Counted from the first letter of the stretch, positions 1-6,602 are shown. The stretch: DNA of 7,987 bases from Comamonadaceae bacterium (GCA_947484245.1 CANKOT010000098.1:1-7987); one strand, 5' to 3'. Notes: generated from the sequence alone by a model not told the origin. Program-made: numbers and translations.

Positions 1-666
1 GCATTGCACACAGGCAAAGCCAAGTACAGCTCTATCTTCAACTACCCCACGCTCAATTGGGCCGATGTGGGCGTGATTGGCTGGCTGGTCGATGGTGCGG
101 CCATCATGAATCAAATTCCATTGTGCCGTTGCTCTTATGGCCCTTATGCACGCGCCATGATTCGTGTTTGCAAAGAAGAAAGTTTCCATCAGCGTCAAGG
201 CTATGAAGCGTTGCTGGTCATGATGCAAGGCACGGCCGAACAAAAAGCCATGGTGCAAGATGCGGTCAATCGTTGGTGGTGGAAGTGCTTGGCCATGTTT
301 GGACCACCCGATGCCGATAGCCCTAACAGCGTACAAGGCATGCGCTGGGGCATCAAGCGCATCAGCAACGATGACCTGCGCCAAAAGTTTGTCGATGCCA
401 CCGTTCCTCAAGCCAAAATTTTGGGCGTCACTTTACCCGACCCCGATTTGAAGTGGAACGAAGAACGCCAACACCACGACTACGGCCAAATTGACTGGGA
501 CGAATTCTGGGCCACGGTCAATGGCAATGGTCCTTGCAACAAAGAACGTTTGGGCGCTCGCGTCAAAGCTTGGAACGATGGTCAATGGGTGCGCGATGCA
601 GCATTGGCACACGCCAAAAAACAAACTGAGAAACAAGCGCAAAAAAATTTGAAGGAGGCTGCATGA
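1..666 (+). CDS. paaA: Phenylacetyl-CoA 1,2-epoxidase catalytic subunit PaaA (5' end missing)
   Basis: This is the catalytic subunit of the multicomponent ring-1,2-epoxidase. It uses O2 and electrons from PaaE to epoxidise the ring of phenylacetyl-CoA in the cytoplasm. The frame is open to the first base of the window, so roughly the N-terminal 90-100 residues are missing compared with the usual ~310-330 aa; the TTG at position 4 is internal. The visible part matches the family closely: [20 protein letters not shown] near the left edge, then the [10 protein letters not shown] segment (bases ~172-201), whose Glu/His residues are di-iron ligands of the ferritin-like fold. Further on come the conserved TVPQAKILG and PDPDL segments and the C-terminal [10 protein letters not shown]. 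The tail is Lys/Gln-rich. The stop overlaps the paaB start as ATGA, implying translational coupling. Identification is very secure; the true start cannot be seen. Confidence 0.97.
   Translation, partial: ALHTGKAKYSSIFNYPTLNWADVGVIGWLVDGAAIMNQIPLCRCSYGPYARAMIRVCKEESFHQRQGYEALLVMMQGTAEQKAMVQDAVNRWWWKCLAMFGPPDADSPNSVQGMRWGIKRISNDDLRQKFVDATVPQAKILGVTLPDPDLKWNEERQHHDYGQIDWDEFWATVNGNGPCNKERLGARVKAWNDGQWVRDAALAHAKKQTEKQAQKNLKEAA
652..658 (+). promoter_or_regulatory. Strong Shine-Dalgarno site for paaB
   Basis: AAGGAGG lies inside the last codons of paaA and ends 4 nt before the paaB ATG at 663. It is a near-complete anti-16S match and the strongest ribosome site seen in this operon. Together with the ATGA overlap it fixes the paaB start. 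The spacing is slightly short. Confidence 0.75.
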
Positions 667-1004
667 GCGCCGATCAAAAACCAACTGCATCAAGTGCGAC
701 CGCCAACTCTAATTCACCCGCTCTCAAAGAGTGGCCCTTGTGGGAGGTGTTCGTGCGCAGCAAGCAAGGTCTAGAGCACAAGCACTGTGGCAGTTTGCAC
801 GCCTCCGATTCACAACACGCTTTGCAAATGGCGCGCGATGTATACACGCGCCGCCAAGAAGGCGTGAGCATTTGGGTGGTGCAATCTTCATCCATTGCGG
901 CCAGTGAGCCCAACGACAAATCGGAATTCTTCGAGCCTTCTAGCGACAAGGTCTATCGCCATCCCACCTTCTACGAAATTCCTTCTGAAGTGGGGCACAT
1001 GTAA
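663..1004 (+). CDS. paaB: Phenylacetyl-CoA epoxidase subunit PaaB
   Basis: PaaB is a small structural subunit of the phenylacetyl-CoA epoxidase and has no metal site of its own. The conserved core runs from about residue 24 ([18 protein letters not shown]) through [21 protein letters not shown] and the SIWVV strand to the C-terminal HPTFYEIP. At 113 aa it is longer than the ~95 aa of the E. coli protein. The extra length is mainly an N-terminal Ser/Ala/Asn-rich stretch (residues ~2-22) that looks disordered. The start is supported by the AAGGAGG site just upstream and by the ATGA overlap with paaA. The TAA stop shares one base with the paaC ATG (TAATG), so paaA, paaB and paaC are probably translated in a coupled way. 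Confidence 0.95.
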   Translation: MSADQKPTASSATANSNSPALKEWPLWEVFVRSKQGLEHKHCGSLHASDSQHALQMARDVYTRRQEGVSIWVVQSSSIAASEPNDKSEFFEPSSDKVYRHPTFYEIPSEVGHM

Positions 1005-1810
1005 TGTCTGCGGCGCAAGCAACCTTGAACCACACATTGCCAATTGACTATCTGCTGCACTTGGCCGACAACGCATTGGTGTTGGGCCAACGCAATGCCG
1101 AATGGTCTGGCCATGGCCCCATTTTGGAAGAAGACATTGCGCTGTCTAACAACAGCTTGGACTTGGTAGGTCAAGCACGTTTGCTCTACCAAGAAGCTGC
1201 AGCGCAAATGGGCAACGGCGCCACAGAAGACACGCTGGCTTTTTTCCGCGACGTGCCTGATTTTAAAAACTACACACTGCTAGAGTTACCAAACCATCCT
1301 CCGCTTGCAGGTACATCGGCCAGCGACAGAGACTTTGCCACCACCTTGGTTCGCAACTTTTTGTACAGCTCGCTAATGGTGTTGGTGTGGGACAAACTGC
1401 AGCATGCACCGCACGCGCAACTGGCTGCCATTGCTGCCAAGTCGCTCAAAGAAGTTCGTTATCACTTGCGCCATTCACGCGATTGGTTGCTGCGCATGGG
1501 CGATGGTACGGCTGAGTCGCATGCACGCGCACAAGCGGCTGTGAATCACCTCATGCCTTATACGCAAGAGTTTTGGACCCACAGCGCATACGAAACAGAA
1601 GCTGCGCGCATCACAGGACTCGACATGACCAGTTTGCAAAACGACTGGAATCAAATTGTGAATGATGCATTGTTAGAAGCCACTCTCAAGCGTCCAGCAG
1701 ATGGCGGCTTTGTGCCCACGGGCAAACTCAGTGTTCACTCCGAGCATTTGGGTTTTATGCTGGCAGAAATGCAAAGCTTGCCGCGTGCGCATCCCAACGC
1801 CACTTGGTAA
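1004..1810 (+). CDS. paaC: Phenylacetyl-CoA epoxidase structural subunit PaaC
   Basis: PaaC is the ferritin-like partner of PaaA. In the known complexes it is structural, pairing with PaaA and helping to form the substrate-binding heterodimer rather than doing the chemistry. At 268 aa it is near the usual ~250 aa. Family segments visible are LPIDYLLHLADNALVLGQR (residues ~12-30), ALSNNSLDLVGQARLLYQ (~46-63), the helix KEVRYHLRHSRDWLLRMGDG (~149-168), and the C-terminal SVHSEHLGFMLAEMQ. The ATG overlaps the paaB stop by one base and lacks a strong Shine-Dalgarno site, which fits translation by termination-reinitiation. paaD follows 14 bp after the stop. Confidence 0.96.
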   Translation: MSAAQATLNHTLPIDYLLHLADNALVLGQRNAEWSGHGPILEEDIALSNNSLDLVGQARLLYQEAAAQMGNGATEDTLAFFRDVPDFKNYTLLELPNHPPLAGTSASDRDFATTLVRNFLYSSLMVLVWDKLQHAPHAQLAAIAAKSLKEVRYHLRHSRDWLLRMGDGTAESHARAQAAVNHLMPYTQEFWTHSAYETEAARITGLDMTSLQNDWNQIVNDALLEATLKRPADGGFVPTGKLSVHSEHLGFMLAEMQSLPRAHPNATW

Positions 1811-1824
1811 TTTGAGAACACACC

Positions 1825-2421
1825 ATGACACTGGCAACGCCTATCGCTTCAAAAGCCAACGCGCCATCACATAGCGTCGTTGAGCAAGCATGGGCCTTGC
1901 TAGAGTCCTTGACCGACCCCGAAATTCCCGTTGTCACGCTTCGCGAATTGGGCATCTTGCGCGATGTGCGTTTGGCCACAAATAGCGACAGTATTGAAGA
2001 GTTGGAAGTGTTCATTACGCCCACCTACAGTGGCTGCCCTGCCATGGGTCAAATTGAAGACGATGTACGCAACTTGCTGAATGAACACGGATTGCGCGGC
2101 CGCGTGGTGACTCAACTGGCACCCGCTTGGACCACCGATTGGATGACCCCAGAAGCCAAAGACAAACTGCGCGCTTATGGCATTGCACCACCACACAGTG
2201 GGGCAGATCACGATTGCTTAACGCAAGGCAACACCAGCATCGTGCAATTTGCCGCGCGCAGCGCCAGCAATCCAGGCCGACACGAATTACTCGCAGTGGC
2301 ATGCCCGCAATGCGGCTCAGAAAACACCACCGAAACTTCTCACTTTGGCTCCACCGCCTGCAAAGCGCTTTATCGCTGCCTCGATTGCATGGAGCCGTTT
2401 GATTACTTCAAACCTTATTGA
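1825..2421 (+). CDS. paaD: PaaD, Fe-S maturation-type protein of the phenylacetate pathway
   Basis: PaaD is needed for a working epoxidase in vivo but is not part of the purified catalytic core. As a MIP18/DUF59 family member it is thought to help iron-sulphur or metal-centre assembly. The N-terminal DUF59 domain (residues ~18-100) has the DPEIPVV motif (31-37) and the invariant Cys in YSGCPAMGQI (Cys71). The C-terminus carries a zinc-ribbon-like CxxC pair (Cys160/Cys163 and Cys185/Cys188), followed by PFDYFKPY at the very end, typical of PaaD rather than of generic DUF59 proteins. At 198 aa it is slightly longer than the ~165 aa E. coli protein, with the extra length at the N-terminus and in the linker. 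GAGAA upstream is a modest ribosome site. Confidence 0.94.
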   Translation: MTLATPIASKANAPSHSVVEQAWALLESLTDPEIPVVTLRELGILRDVRLATNSDSIEELEVFITPTYSGCPAMGQIEDDVRNLLNEHGLRGRVVTQLAPAWTTDWMTPEAKDKLRAYGIAPPHSGADHDCLTQGNTSIVQFAARSASNPGRHELLAVACPQCGSENTTETSHFGSTACKALYRCLDCMEPFDYFKPY

Positions 2422-2425
2422 AGCA

Positions 2426-2451
2426 GCGTTGCAAACTGCAAAGAACAACGC
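2426..2451 (+). other. Inverted repeat in the paaD-paaE gap
   Basis: GCGTTG (2426-2431) and CAACGC (2446-2451) are perfect 6-bp arms around a 14-nt loop. The loop region also offers a competing TTGC/GCAA pairing. It sits in the only sizeable gap of the operon (52 bp, 2422-2473). It has no following U-run, so it is not a standard intrinsic terminator. It could stabilise the mRNA or lower paaE expression relative to paaABCD, or be a chance dyad. Confidence 0.25.
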
Positions 2452-2473
2452 ACCCAACTGAAAATTTCGCACC

Positions 2474-3574
2474 ATGACCGCTTTCAAATTTCACGACTTG
2501 TCTATTGCCAACATCACCCCCGAAGCGGCTGGTGCAGTGGCCATTACTTTGCAGGTGCCAACTGAATTGCAAAGCGGTTTCAATTTCAAAGCAGGTCAGT
2601 TTTTAACTTTGCGCGCCACCATTGATGGCCACGATGTGCGCCGCAGTTATTCCATCAGTTCTTCAGAAAATTCATTCAAACAAAACGGCACCTTAGGAGT
2701 CGGCATTCGCCCTGTGCAGGGCGGCGTTTTTTCCAATTGGGCTGCCACACAACTGAAGGTTGGCGATGTGCTCCGCGTCATGCCTGCCGATGGCCGCTTT
2801 AGCGTGCAACGCCCACGCGCTATTCACCGCGTAGGTTTTGCAGCTGGATCAGGCATTACGCCTATCTTGTCCATCTTGGCCAGCACTTTAGAAGAACAAC
2901 CTGAATCCAAATTCACCCTGGTCTATGGCAATCGCCGCATGGACAGCGTCATGTTCAATGAATCGCTGCAAGACCTCAAAGACCGCTACCCAAACAGACT
3001 CACACTTATTCATGTGCTCTCACGTCAGGCGCAAGAAGTGCCATTGCTTGAAGGTCGCATTGACGCAGCCAAAGTCAAAGAAATTGTGAGCAGCCTTTTG
3101 CCTGCGGCCAGTATGGATGAGGTCTTCATTTGCGGCCCCGAAGCCATGATTGAAGCCACAGAAAAAGCATTGATAGAAGTAGGCGTACCTGCGCGCAATA
3201 TTCGCACTGAGCGATTTACATCGCCCACCCTAGAAGCTTTGCCTGCCAATGAACGCAAACAAGTTGTATTGGGTCACGCGCCAGAATCTAAAGGCGAAGT
3301 ATCACTCACCATTTTGCTCGATGGCAAGAAGCATCAAATGCAGATGTCGGCTACCGACAAAATTTTAGACGTGGCCTTGGCCGCTGGCCTAGACCTGCCC
3401 TACTCATGCAAAGGCGGCGTGTGCTGTACATGCCGCGCCAAAGTCATGCAAGGCAGTGTGGTCATGGAAAAAAACTTCACCTTAGAAAAGTGGGAAGCCG
3501 AGCAAGGCTTTGTACTCAGCTGCCAAGCCAAGCCCACAAGCAAAGAGGTGGTGATGAGTTTTGATGAGCGGTAA
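2474..3574 (+). CDS. paaE: Phenylacetyl-CoA epoxidase reductase subunit PaaE
   Basis: PaaE is the FAD- and [2Fe-2S]-containing reductase that passes electrons from NADPH to the di-iron centre of PaaA. The domain order is that of class IA-like oxygenase reductases with a C-terminal ferredoxin. An FAD-binding barrel carries RRSYSIS (residues 56-62). An NAD(P)-binding domain carries AAGSGITP (123-130), YGNRR (151-155) and CGPEAM (220-225). A plant-type ferredoxin domain follows, with CKGGVCCTC giving ligands Cys312, Cys317 and Cys320 plus Cys350. The 366-aa length is normal for PaaE (~350-360 aa). It starts 52 bp after paaD with no strong ribosome site. It is the last gene of the operon here: the next gene faces it, 34 bp away. 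Confidence 0.96.
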   Translation: MTAFKFHDLSIANITPEAAGAVAITLQVPTELQSGFNFKAGQFLTLRATIDGHDVRRSYSISSSENSFKQNGTLGVGIRPVQGGVFSNWAATQLKVGDVLRVMPADGRFSVQRPRAIHRVGFAAGSGITPILSILASTLEEQPESKFTLVYGNRRMDSVMFNESLQDLKDRYPNRLTLIHVLSRQAQEVPLLEGRIDAAKVKEIVSSLLPAASMDEVFICGPEAMIEATEKALIEVGVPARNIRTERFTSPTLEALPANERKQVVLGHAPESKGEVSLTILLDGKKHQMQMSATDKILDVALAAGLDLPYSCKGGVCCTCRAKVMQGSVVMEKNFTLEKWEAEQGFVLSCQAKPTSKEVVMSFDER

Positions 3575-3581
3575 ATACCGC
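3568..3581 (+). terminator. Possible weak terminator at the end of paaE
   Basis: GCGGTA and TACCGC form a perfect inverted repeat straddling the paaE stop codon, giving at best a 5-bp GC-rich stem with a 4-nt loop. The following sequence (to ~3600) is only loosely T-rich (CTTTCATCTATTT), so termination would be weak. A second TACCGCG lies at 3610-3616 and could pair instead. No better hairpin was found in the 34-bp convergent gap. Confidence 0.25.
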
Positions 3582-3608
3582 GTCAATCTTTCATCTATTT
3601 CGACCTGA

Positions 3609-4856
3609 CTACCGCGCCTTACCCCACATCGTAGAAATAGGCGCGGCCCAAATATTATTCCCCAGTGGCAGCGTTTCCTTGCCATCGTAAAGTAACACGC
3701 CCATTTTGAATTGGTCGCCCGAGAGCTTGGCCAATTTCTTGAGCCCTTTTAGATCGTGCTGATTGACGGTGGCCGAAGCCTTGACTTCCACACCCACCAG
3801 TTGCCCTGCAGAATTTTCAATCACGATGTCCACTTCTACTTTGTCGGCATCCCGGTAGTAAAGCAATTTGTAATTGCTGTCGGCAGTCGTGGTGTGTTTC
3901 AAAAGTTCACTAAAAACAAATGTTTCCAACACATTGCCAAAACGCGTGCGGTTCTTTTCAACTTCCTCAGCGCTCAAAACAAGCAACGCACTTAACAAAC
4001 CTGAATCCAAAAACTGCAACTTAGAAGATTTAACGACGCGGTTCATACGATTCCTCGCCCATACCTCAACTCGTTGCAACAAATACATCTGCTCAAAAAT
4101 ACCTAAGTAACTCGCTGCTGTTTTAGCATCCAAGCCAACCTGTCCGCCCAGCTGAGCATAGTTGCACATTTGTCCAGCGGTTTGGGCCAATGCATTTAAA
4201 AAACGAGGCAGCTGATCTATTTTTTCAATGCCTGAAATATCACGTACGTCGCGTTGAATGATGGCATCCATGTATTGCTTGGCCCACGCAGCCCGTCTTC
4301 TGAGAGTTGGCCGCGATACGGCTTCTGGATACCCTCCACGCAATACGCGTTGAACCAAATCACTACCTTCTGACGCTTCGCTCAACTGCAAAATACGACC
4401 CGCAAAAACACTGTCAATCCAGTTGGCAGATTGCAAAGCCATCTCACTTTGAGACAAAGGCAAAAGGTGCAGCGTTTCCATGCGGCCCGCCAAGGAATCG
4501 GCCACTGTTGGTAAGGCCATCAAGTTGGCGGATCCTGTAAGCAAGAAACGGCCTGGGCGGCGATCTTCGTCCACACTCTTTTTAATTGCCAACAGCAACT
4601 GTGGTGCTCGTTGAATTTCATCGATTACCACGCAATCAATGCTGCGAATAAAACCCGTCGGATCTTCTTTGGCAGACAACAATGCAAGTTCGTCGTCCAT
4701 CGTCAAATAACGCAAACCTTGGCGTTCTGCAATTTGCTTCACAAGCGTTGTTTTGCCAGCCTGTCTTGGTCCTGCAAGCAGAACCACAGGGGTATCTTGC
4801 AGGGCTTCAAGCAGCCGAGTTTCTATTTGACGGGGAACGAGCGAGACCATATTCAT
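3609..4856 (-). CDS. AAA_14/DUF4143-type ATPase with PD-(D/E)xK-like C-terminus
   Basis: The protein belongs to the widespread predicted P-loop ATPases of AAA_14 plus DUF4143 architecture. Their cellular role is not established. Residues are numbered from a GTG at 4862. The Walker A motif is GPRQAGKTT (31-39), Walker B is CVVIDEIQRAP (77-87), and LLTGSAN (107-113) matches the sensor region. The GGYPE motif (176-180) marks the family. A winged-helix-like segment lies around 225-265. The C-terminal EVDIVIE (343-349) followed by GVEVKAS (357-363) resembles the core of PD-(D/E)xK nuclease folds. The length (~415 aa) is complete and undamaged. Possible starts are GTG 4862, ATG 4856 and ATG 4850; none has a Shine-Dalgarno site. 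ATG 4856 is chosen because a TAATAT box sits 7 nt upstream. A three-copy 22-bp-period repeat lies just upstream. It converges on paaE and sits downstream of metF. G+C is about 45% over six hand-counted lines. Neither a toxin, a defence role nor a transporter role can be assigned. Confidence 0.88.
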   Translation of the reverse strand: MNMVSLVPRQIETRLLEALQDTPVVLLAGPRQAGKTTLVKQIAERQGLRYLTMDDELALLSAKEDPTGFIRSIDCVVIDEIQRAPQLLLAIKKSVDEDRRPGRFLLTGSANLMALPTVADSLAGRMETLHLLPLSQSEMALQSANWIDSVFAGRILQLSEASEGSDLVQRVLRGGYPEAVSRPTLRRRAAWAKQYMDAIIQRDVRDISGIEKIDQLPRFLNALAQTAGQMCNYAQLGGQVGLDAKTAASYLGIFEQMYLLQRVEVWARNRMNRVVKSSKLQFLDSGLLSALLVLSAEEVEKNRTRFGNVLETFVFSELLKHTTTADSNYKLLYYRDADKVEVDIVIENSAGQLVGVEVKASATVNQHDLKGLKKLAKLSGDQFKMGVLLYDGKETLPLGNNIWAAPISTMWGKAR

Positions 4857-4862
4857 GGCCAC

Positions 4863-4868
4863 ATATTA
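4863..4868 (-). promoter_or_regulatory. Possible -10 box of the ATPase gene
   Basis: Read on the - strand, TAATAT lies between the nearest 18-bp repeat and the start codons. If it is a -10 box, transcription would begin around 4856, at or next to an ATG, giving a leaderless message. That would fit the absence of any Shine-Dalgarno site. No convincing -35 was found; the expected position falls at the 4-bp spacer and start of the repeat, so an activator or repressor bound to the repeats could control it. A six-base AT-rich match is weak evidence alone. Confidence 0.25.
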
Positions 4869-4869
4869 G

Positions 4870-4931
4870 CGTAAATTCGGGAATTAAGCCACGTAAATTC
4901 GGGAATTAAAGACCGTAAATTCGGGAATTAA
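4870..4931 (-). repeat. Three tandem 18-bp dyad repeats at a 22-bp period
   Basis: Three identical 18-bp copies (CGTAAATTCGGGAATTAA on the + strand) occupy 4870-4887, 4892-4909 and 4914-4931. They are separated by unrelated 4-bp spacers (GCCA, AGAC), so the period is exactly 22 bp. Each copy contains the dyad AATTC-GG-GAATT. Because the spacers differ while the 18 bases do not, the conserved unit looks like a protein-binding site rather than a slippage repeat. The period is about two helical turns, placing all copies on one DNA face. The array fills most of the 87-bp gap between metF and the ATPase gene and ends 7 bp from its GTG. The likeliest reading is an operator or iteron-like site for that gene or its product. 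Confidence 0.9.
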
Positions 4932-4935
4932 GCTG

Positions 4936-4953
4936 CATAAATCTCTAAATCAA
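4936..4953 (-). repeat. Probable degenerate fourth repeat copy
   Basis: Exactly 22 bp after the third copy, CATAAATCTCTAAATCAA matches the 18-bp unit at 11 of 18 positions, and 5 of the 7 differences are transitions. The outer TAAAT and AAT-AA blocks are kept while the central TCGGG is lost. It overlaps the metF stop codon (4950-4952), so coding constraint may have limited it. The local AT-richness makes chance similarity possible. Confidence 0.4.
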
Positions 4954-5777
4954 CCCAACCGCTTCAACAACTCCAAAGTAGTCGCACTCTGGTTCATCGT
5001 ATAAAAGTGCAGCGCTGGCACACCTGCATTGCGCAGCTGATCACACAAATCGGCCACCACATCCAAGCCAAACGCCTTGATAGAAGCGGTGTCATCTCCA
5101 TAGCCCTGCAAACGCAAGCGAATCCAGCGAGGAATTTCTGCGCCGCATGCATCTGAAAAACGAAGCAATTGTGTGGAGCTCCCAATGGGCATGATGCCAG
5201 GCACCACCGGCACATCGACGCCCAATTTGTGCGCATCGTCCACAAAGCGGAAGTACGCATCGGAGTTGTAAAAATATTGCGTAATGGCCGAATTGGCGCC
5301 AGCCTTCACTTTAGAAACATAGGCCTGCAAATCGGACTCTGCAGACTTGGCCTGTGGATGAATTTCGGGGTACGCCGCTACTTCAATGTGAAAATAGTCG
5401 CCCATTTCTTTGCGAATAAAGGCCACTAAGTCGGACGCGTAATGAAACGCGCCGCCCATGCCGTAGCCGCTGGGCAAATCGCCGCGCAAAGCCACCAAGC
5501 GCTTCACGCCCATGGCTTTCAAAGTGGCCAGTTCGTTGCGAACTGACTCTTCAGAAGCACCAATGCAAGAGAAGTGCGACGCAGCGTCAACGCCTTCTTT
5601 TAAAATCTCACTCACAGTACCAAAGGTGCCTTCTTGCGTAGAGCCGCCGGCACCATAAGTGACCGAACAAAACTCAGGCGCTTGCGTGTAAAGCTCTTGA
5701 CGCACAGCGCGCAGCTTCTCCGCACCTTCAGGCGTTTTGGGTGGAAAAAATTCAAAGCTAACTGGTAATTTTTTCAT
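4950..5777 (-). CDS. metF: 5,10-methylenetetrahydrofolate reductase MetF
   Basis: MetF is a cytoplasmic FAD enzyme that reduces 5,10-methylene-THF to 5-methyl-THF, the methyl donor for methionine synthesis from homocysteine. The single-domain bacterial TIM-barrel form is complete (275 aa). Visible landmarks, numbered from the chosen ATG, are SFEFFPPKT (7-15) with the catalytic Glu9 (equivalent to E. coli Glu28), SVTYGAGGST, and ALRGDLP with the flavin-site Asp100. AAYPEIHP, ITQYFY, VPGIMPI and the C-terminal LHFYTMNQS follow. The ATG at 5777 is preferred over a GTG at 5783 because a GAG lies 5 nt before it. It follows tlyA after a short gap and precedes the ATPase gene on the same strand with no recognisable terminator between them, so some read-through is possible. 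Confidence 0.96.
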   Translation of the reverse strand: MKKLPVSFEFFPPKTPEGAEKLRAVRQELYTQAPEFCSVTYGAGGSTQEGTFGTVSEILKEGVDAASHFSCIGASEESVRNELATLKAMGVKRLVALRGDLPSGYGMGGAFHYASDLVAFIRKEMGDYFHIEVAAYPEIHPQAKSAESDLQAYVSKVKAGANSAITQYFYNSDAYFRFVDDAHKLGVDVPVVPGIMPIGSSTQLLRFSDACGAEIPRWIRLRLQGYGDDTASIKAFGLDVVADLCDQLRNAGVPALHFYTMNQSATTLELLKRLG

Positions 5778-5798
5778 AGTCACTCAGCCATTTATGTG

Positions 5799-6602
5799 CT
5801 ACTGAGCAGGCTTAGTAGCCTGCACAAAAAACTCACGATTGCCATCACCGCCATCGATGGCGCTGTCATACCAACCGGTTACTTTCAAGCCTAGTTCCTT
5901 CAACGAAGTGCGAATGCGGTTTTCAATCACAGGGTACATGGCAGGGTCTTTCACCAAACCATTTTTGCCAATGTTCTCGGGCTGCAATTCAAACTGCGGC
6001 TTGACCAACATCAGCAAATTACCGCCTGGCTTTAAAAACGGCACCACACCCGGCAGCACCATAGTGAGAGAAATAAATGACACATCGCCCACCAGCACAT
6101 CAAAACCAGCTTCCGCATCGGGAATGCGTTCGTCATCGGGCAAGAGTTCGCGCGCATTCACACCTTCAACGCAAATCACGCGCTCATCTTCACGCACTCG
6201 CGGATGCACTTGGCCATGGCCTACATCAATGCCCACCACTTCGGCAGCACCATTCAAAAGCAAGCACTCGGTAAAGCCACCCGTGCTTTGCCCCACGTCC
6301 AAACATCGCAGGCCTGAAACTGAAATGCCACTGCTCAGCAATGCACCTTCCAGCTTCAAACCACCACGAGAAACATACTTAGACTCAGAGTCGTCCAGCA
6401 ACACAATTTCTGCATCGCTTGGCACTTCATCTTTGTTTTTACCAATCGTGCGCCATTCCACAGAAGACTTCACAGCCTCCAACACAGCCGTTGGCAAAGC
6501 GCCCGGTGGCGTACGCCACTGAACACCTGCCGCAATAAGCCGTTGGGCCTGAGAACGAGACGCGGCCAGGCCGCGCTCTACTAACAATTGGTCAATGCGC
6601 AA
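5799..6602 (-). CDS. tlyA: TlyA-family rRNA methyltransferase (S4 domain plus FtsJ-like)
   Basis: TlyA is a predicted SAM-dependent 2'-O-methyltransferase of ribosomal RNA (in mycobacteria it modifies cytidines of 16S and 23S rRNA); haemolysin names for the family are historical. An N-terminal S4 RNA-binding domain (residues 1-~70) opens with MRIDQLLVERGLAASRSQAQ. The Rossmann-like domain carries the SAM motif LDVGQSTGGFTE (101-112) and a tetrad consistent with K-D-K-E: Lys83 (SRGGLKL), Asp173 (GDVSFIS), Lys201 (VKPQFE) and Glu257 (GNREFF). At 267 aa the length is normal. The S4 domain has about 20 extra residues around 30-55 compared with the compact family form. The start is TTG at 6602: the in-frame ahcY stop lies only four codons upstream and no ATG intervenes (two ATT codons do). 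No clear ribosome site is seen, suggesting coupling to ahcY 9 bp upstream. Confidence 0.92.
   Translation of the reverse strand: MRIDQLLVERGLAASRSQAQRLIAAGVQWRTPPGALPTAVLEAVKSSVEWRTIGKNKDEVPSDAEIVLLDDSESKYVSRGGLKLEGALLSSGISVSGLRCLDVGQSTGGFTECLLLNGAAEVVGIDVGHGQVHPRVREDERVICVEGVNARELLPDDERIPDAEAGFDVLVGDVSFISLTMVLPGVVPFLKPGGNLLMLVKPQFELQPENIGKNGLVKDPAMYPVIENRIRTSLKELGLKVTGWYDSAIDGGDGNREFFVQATKPAQ

Noticed and set aside
4848..4865. A further repeat copy at the next 22-bp step towards the ATPase gene
   Set aside because: Only 7 of 18 positions match, which is no better than expected for this composition.
4870..4931. CRISPR array
   Set aside because: The repeats are 18 bp with only 4-bp spacers, far too short for spacers of a CRISPR array, and no cas genes are present.
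3609..4931. Insertion sequence or transposon around the ATPase
   Set aside because: No transposase motif, no terminal inverted repeats and no target duplication were found; the 18-bp repeat has no copy at the 3' end of the gene.
4914..4953. Intrinsic terminator after metF
   Set aside because: The dyads have AT-rich arms and a 2-nt centre, with no stable GC stem followed by a U-run on the - strand.
5839..6522. A 227-codon open frame on the + strand opposite tlyA
   Set aside because: It lies wholly antisense to a gene with intact motifs, is Ser/Pro/Thr-rich with no recognisable domain, and is a reading-frame shadow.
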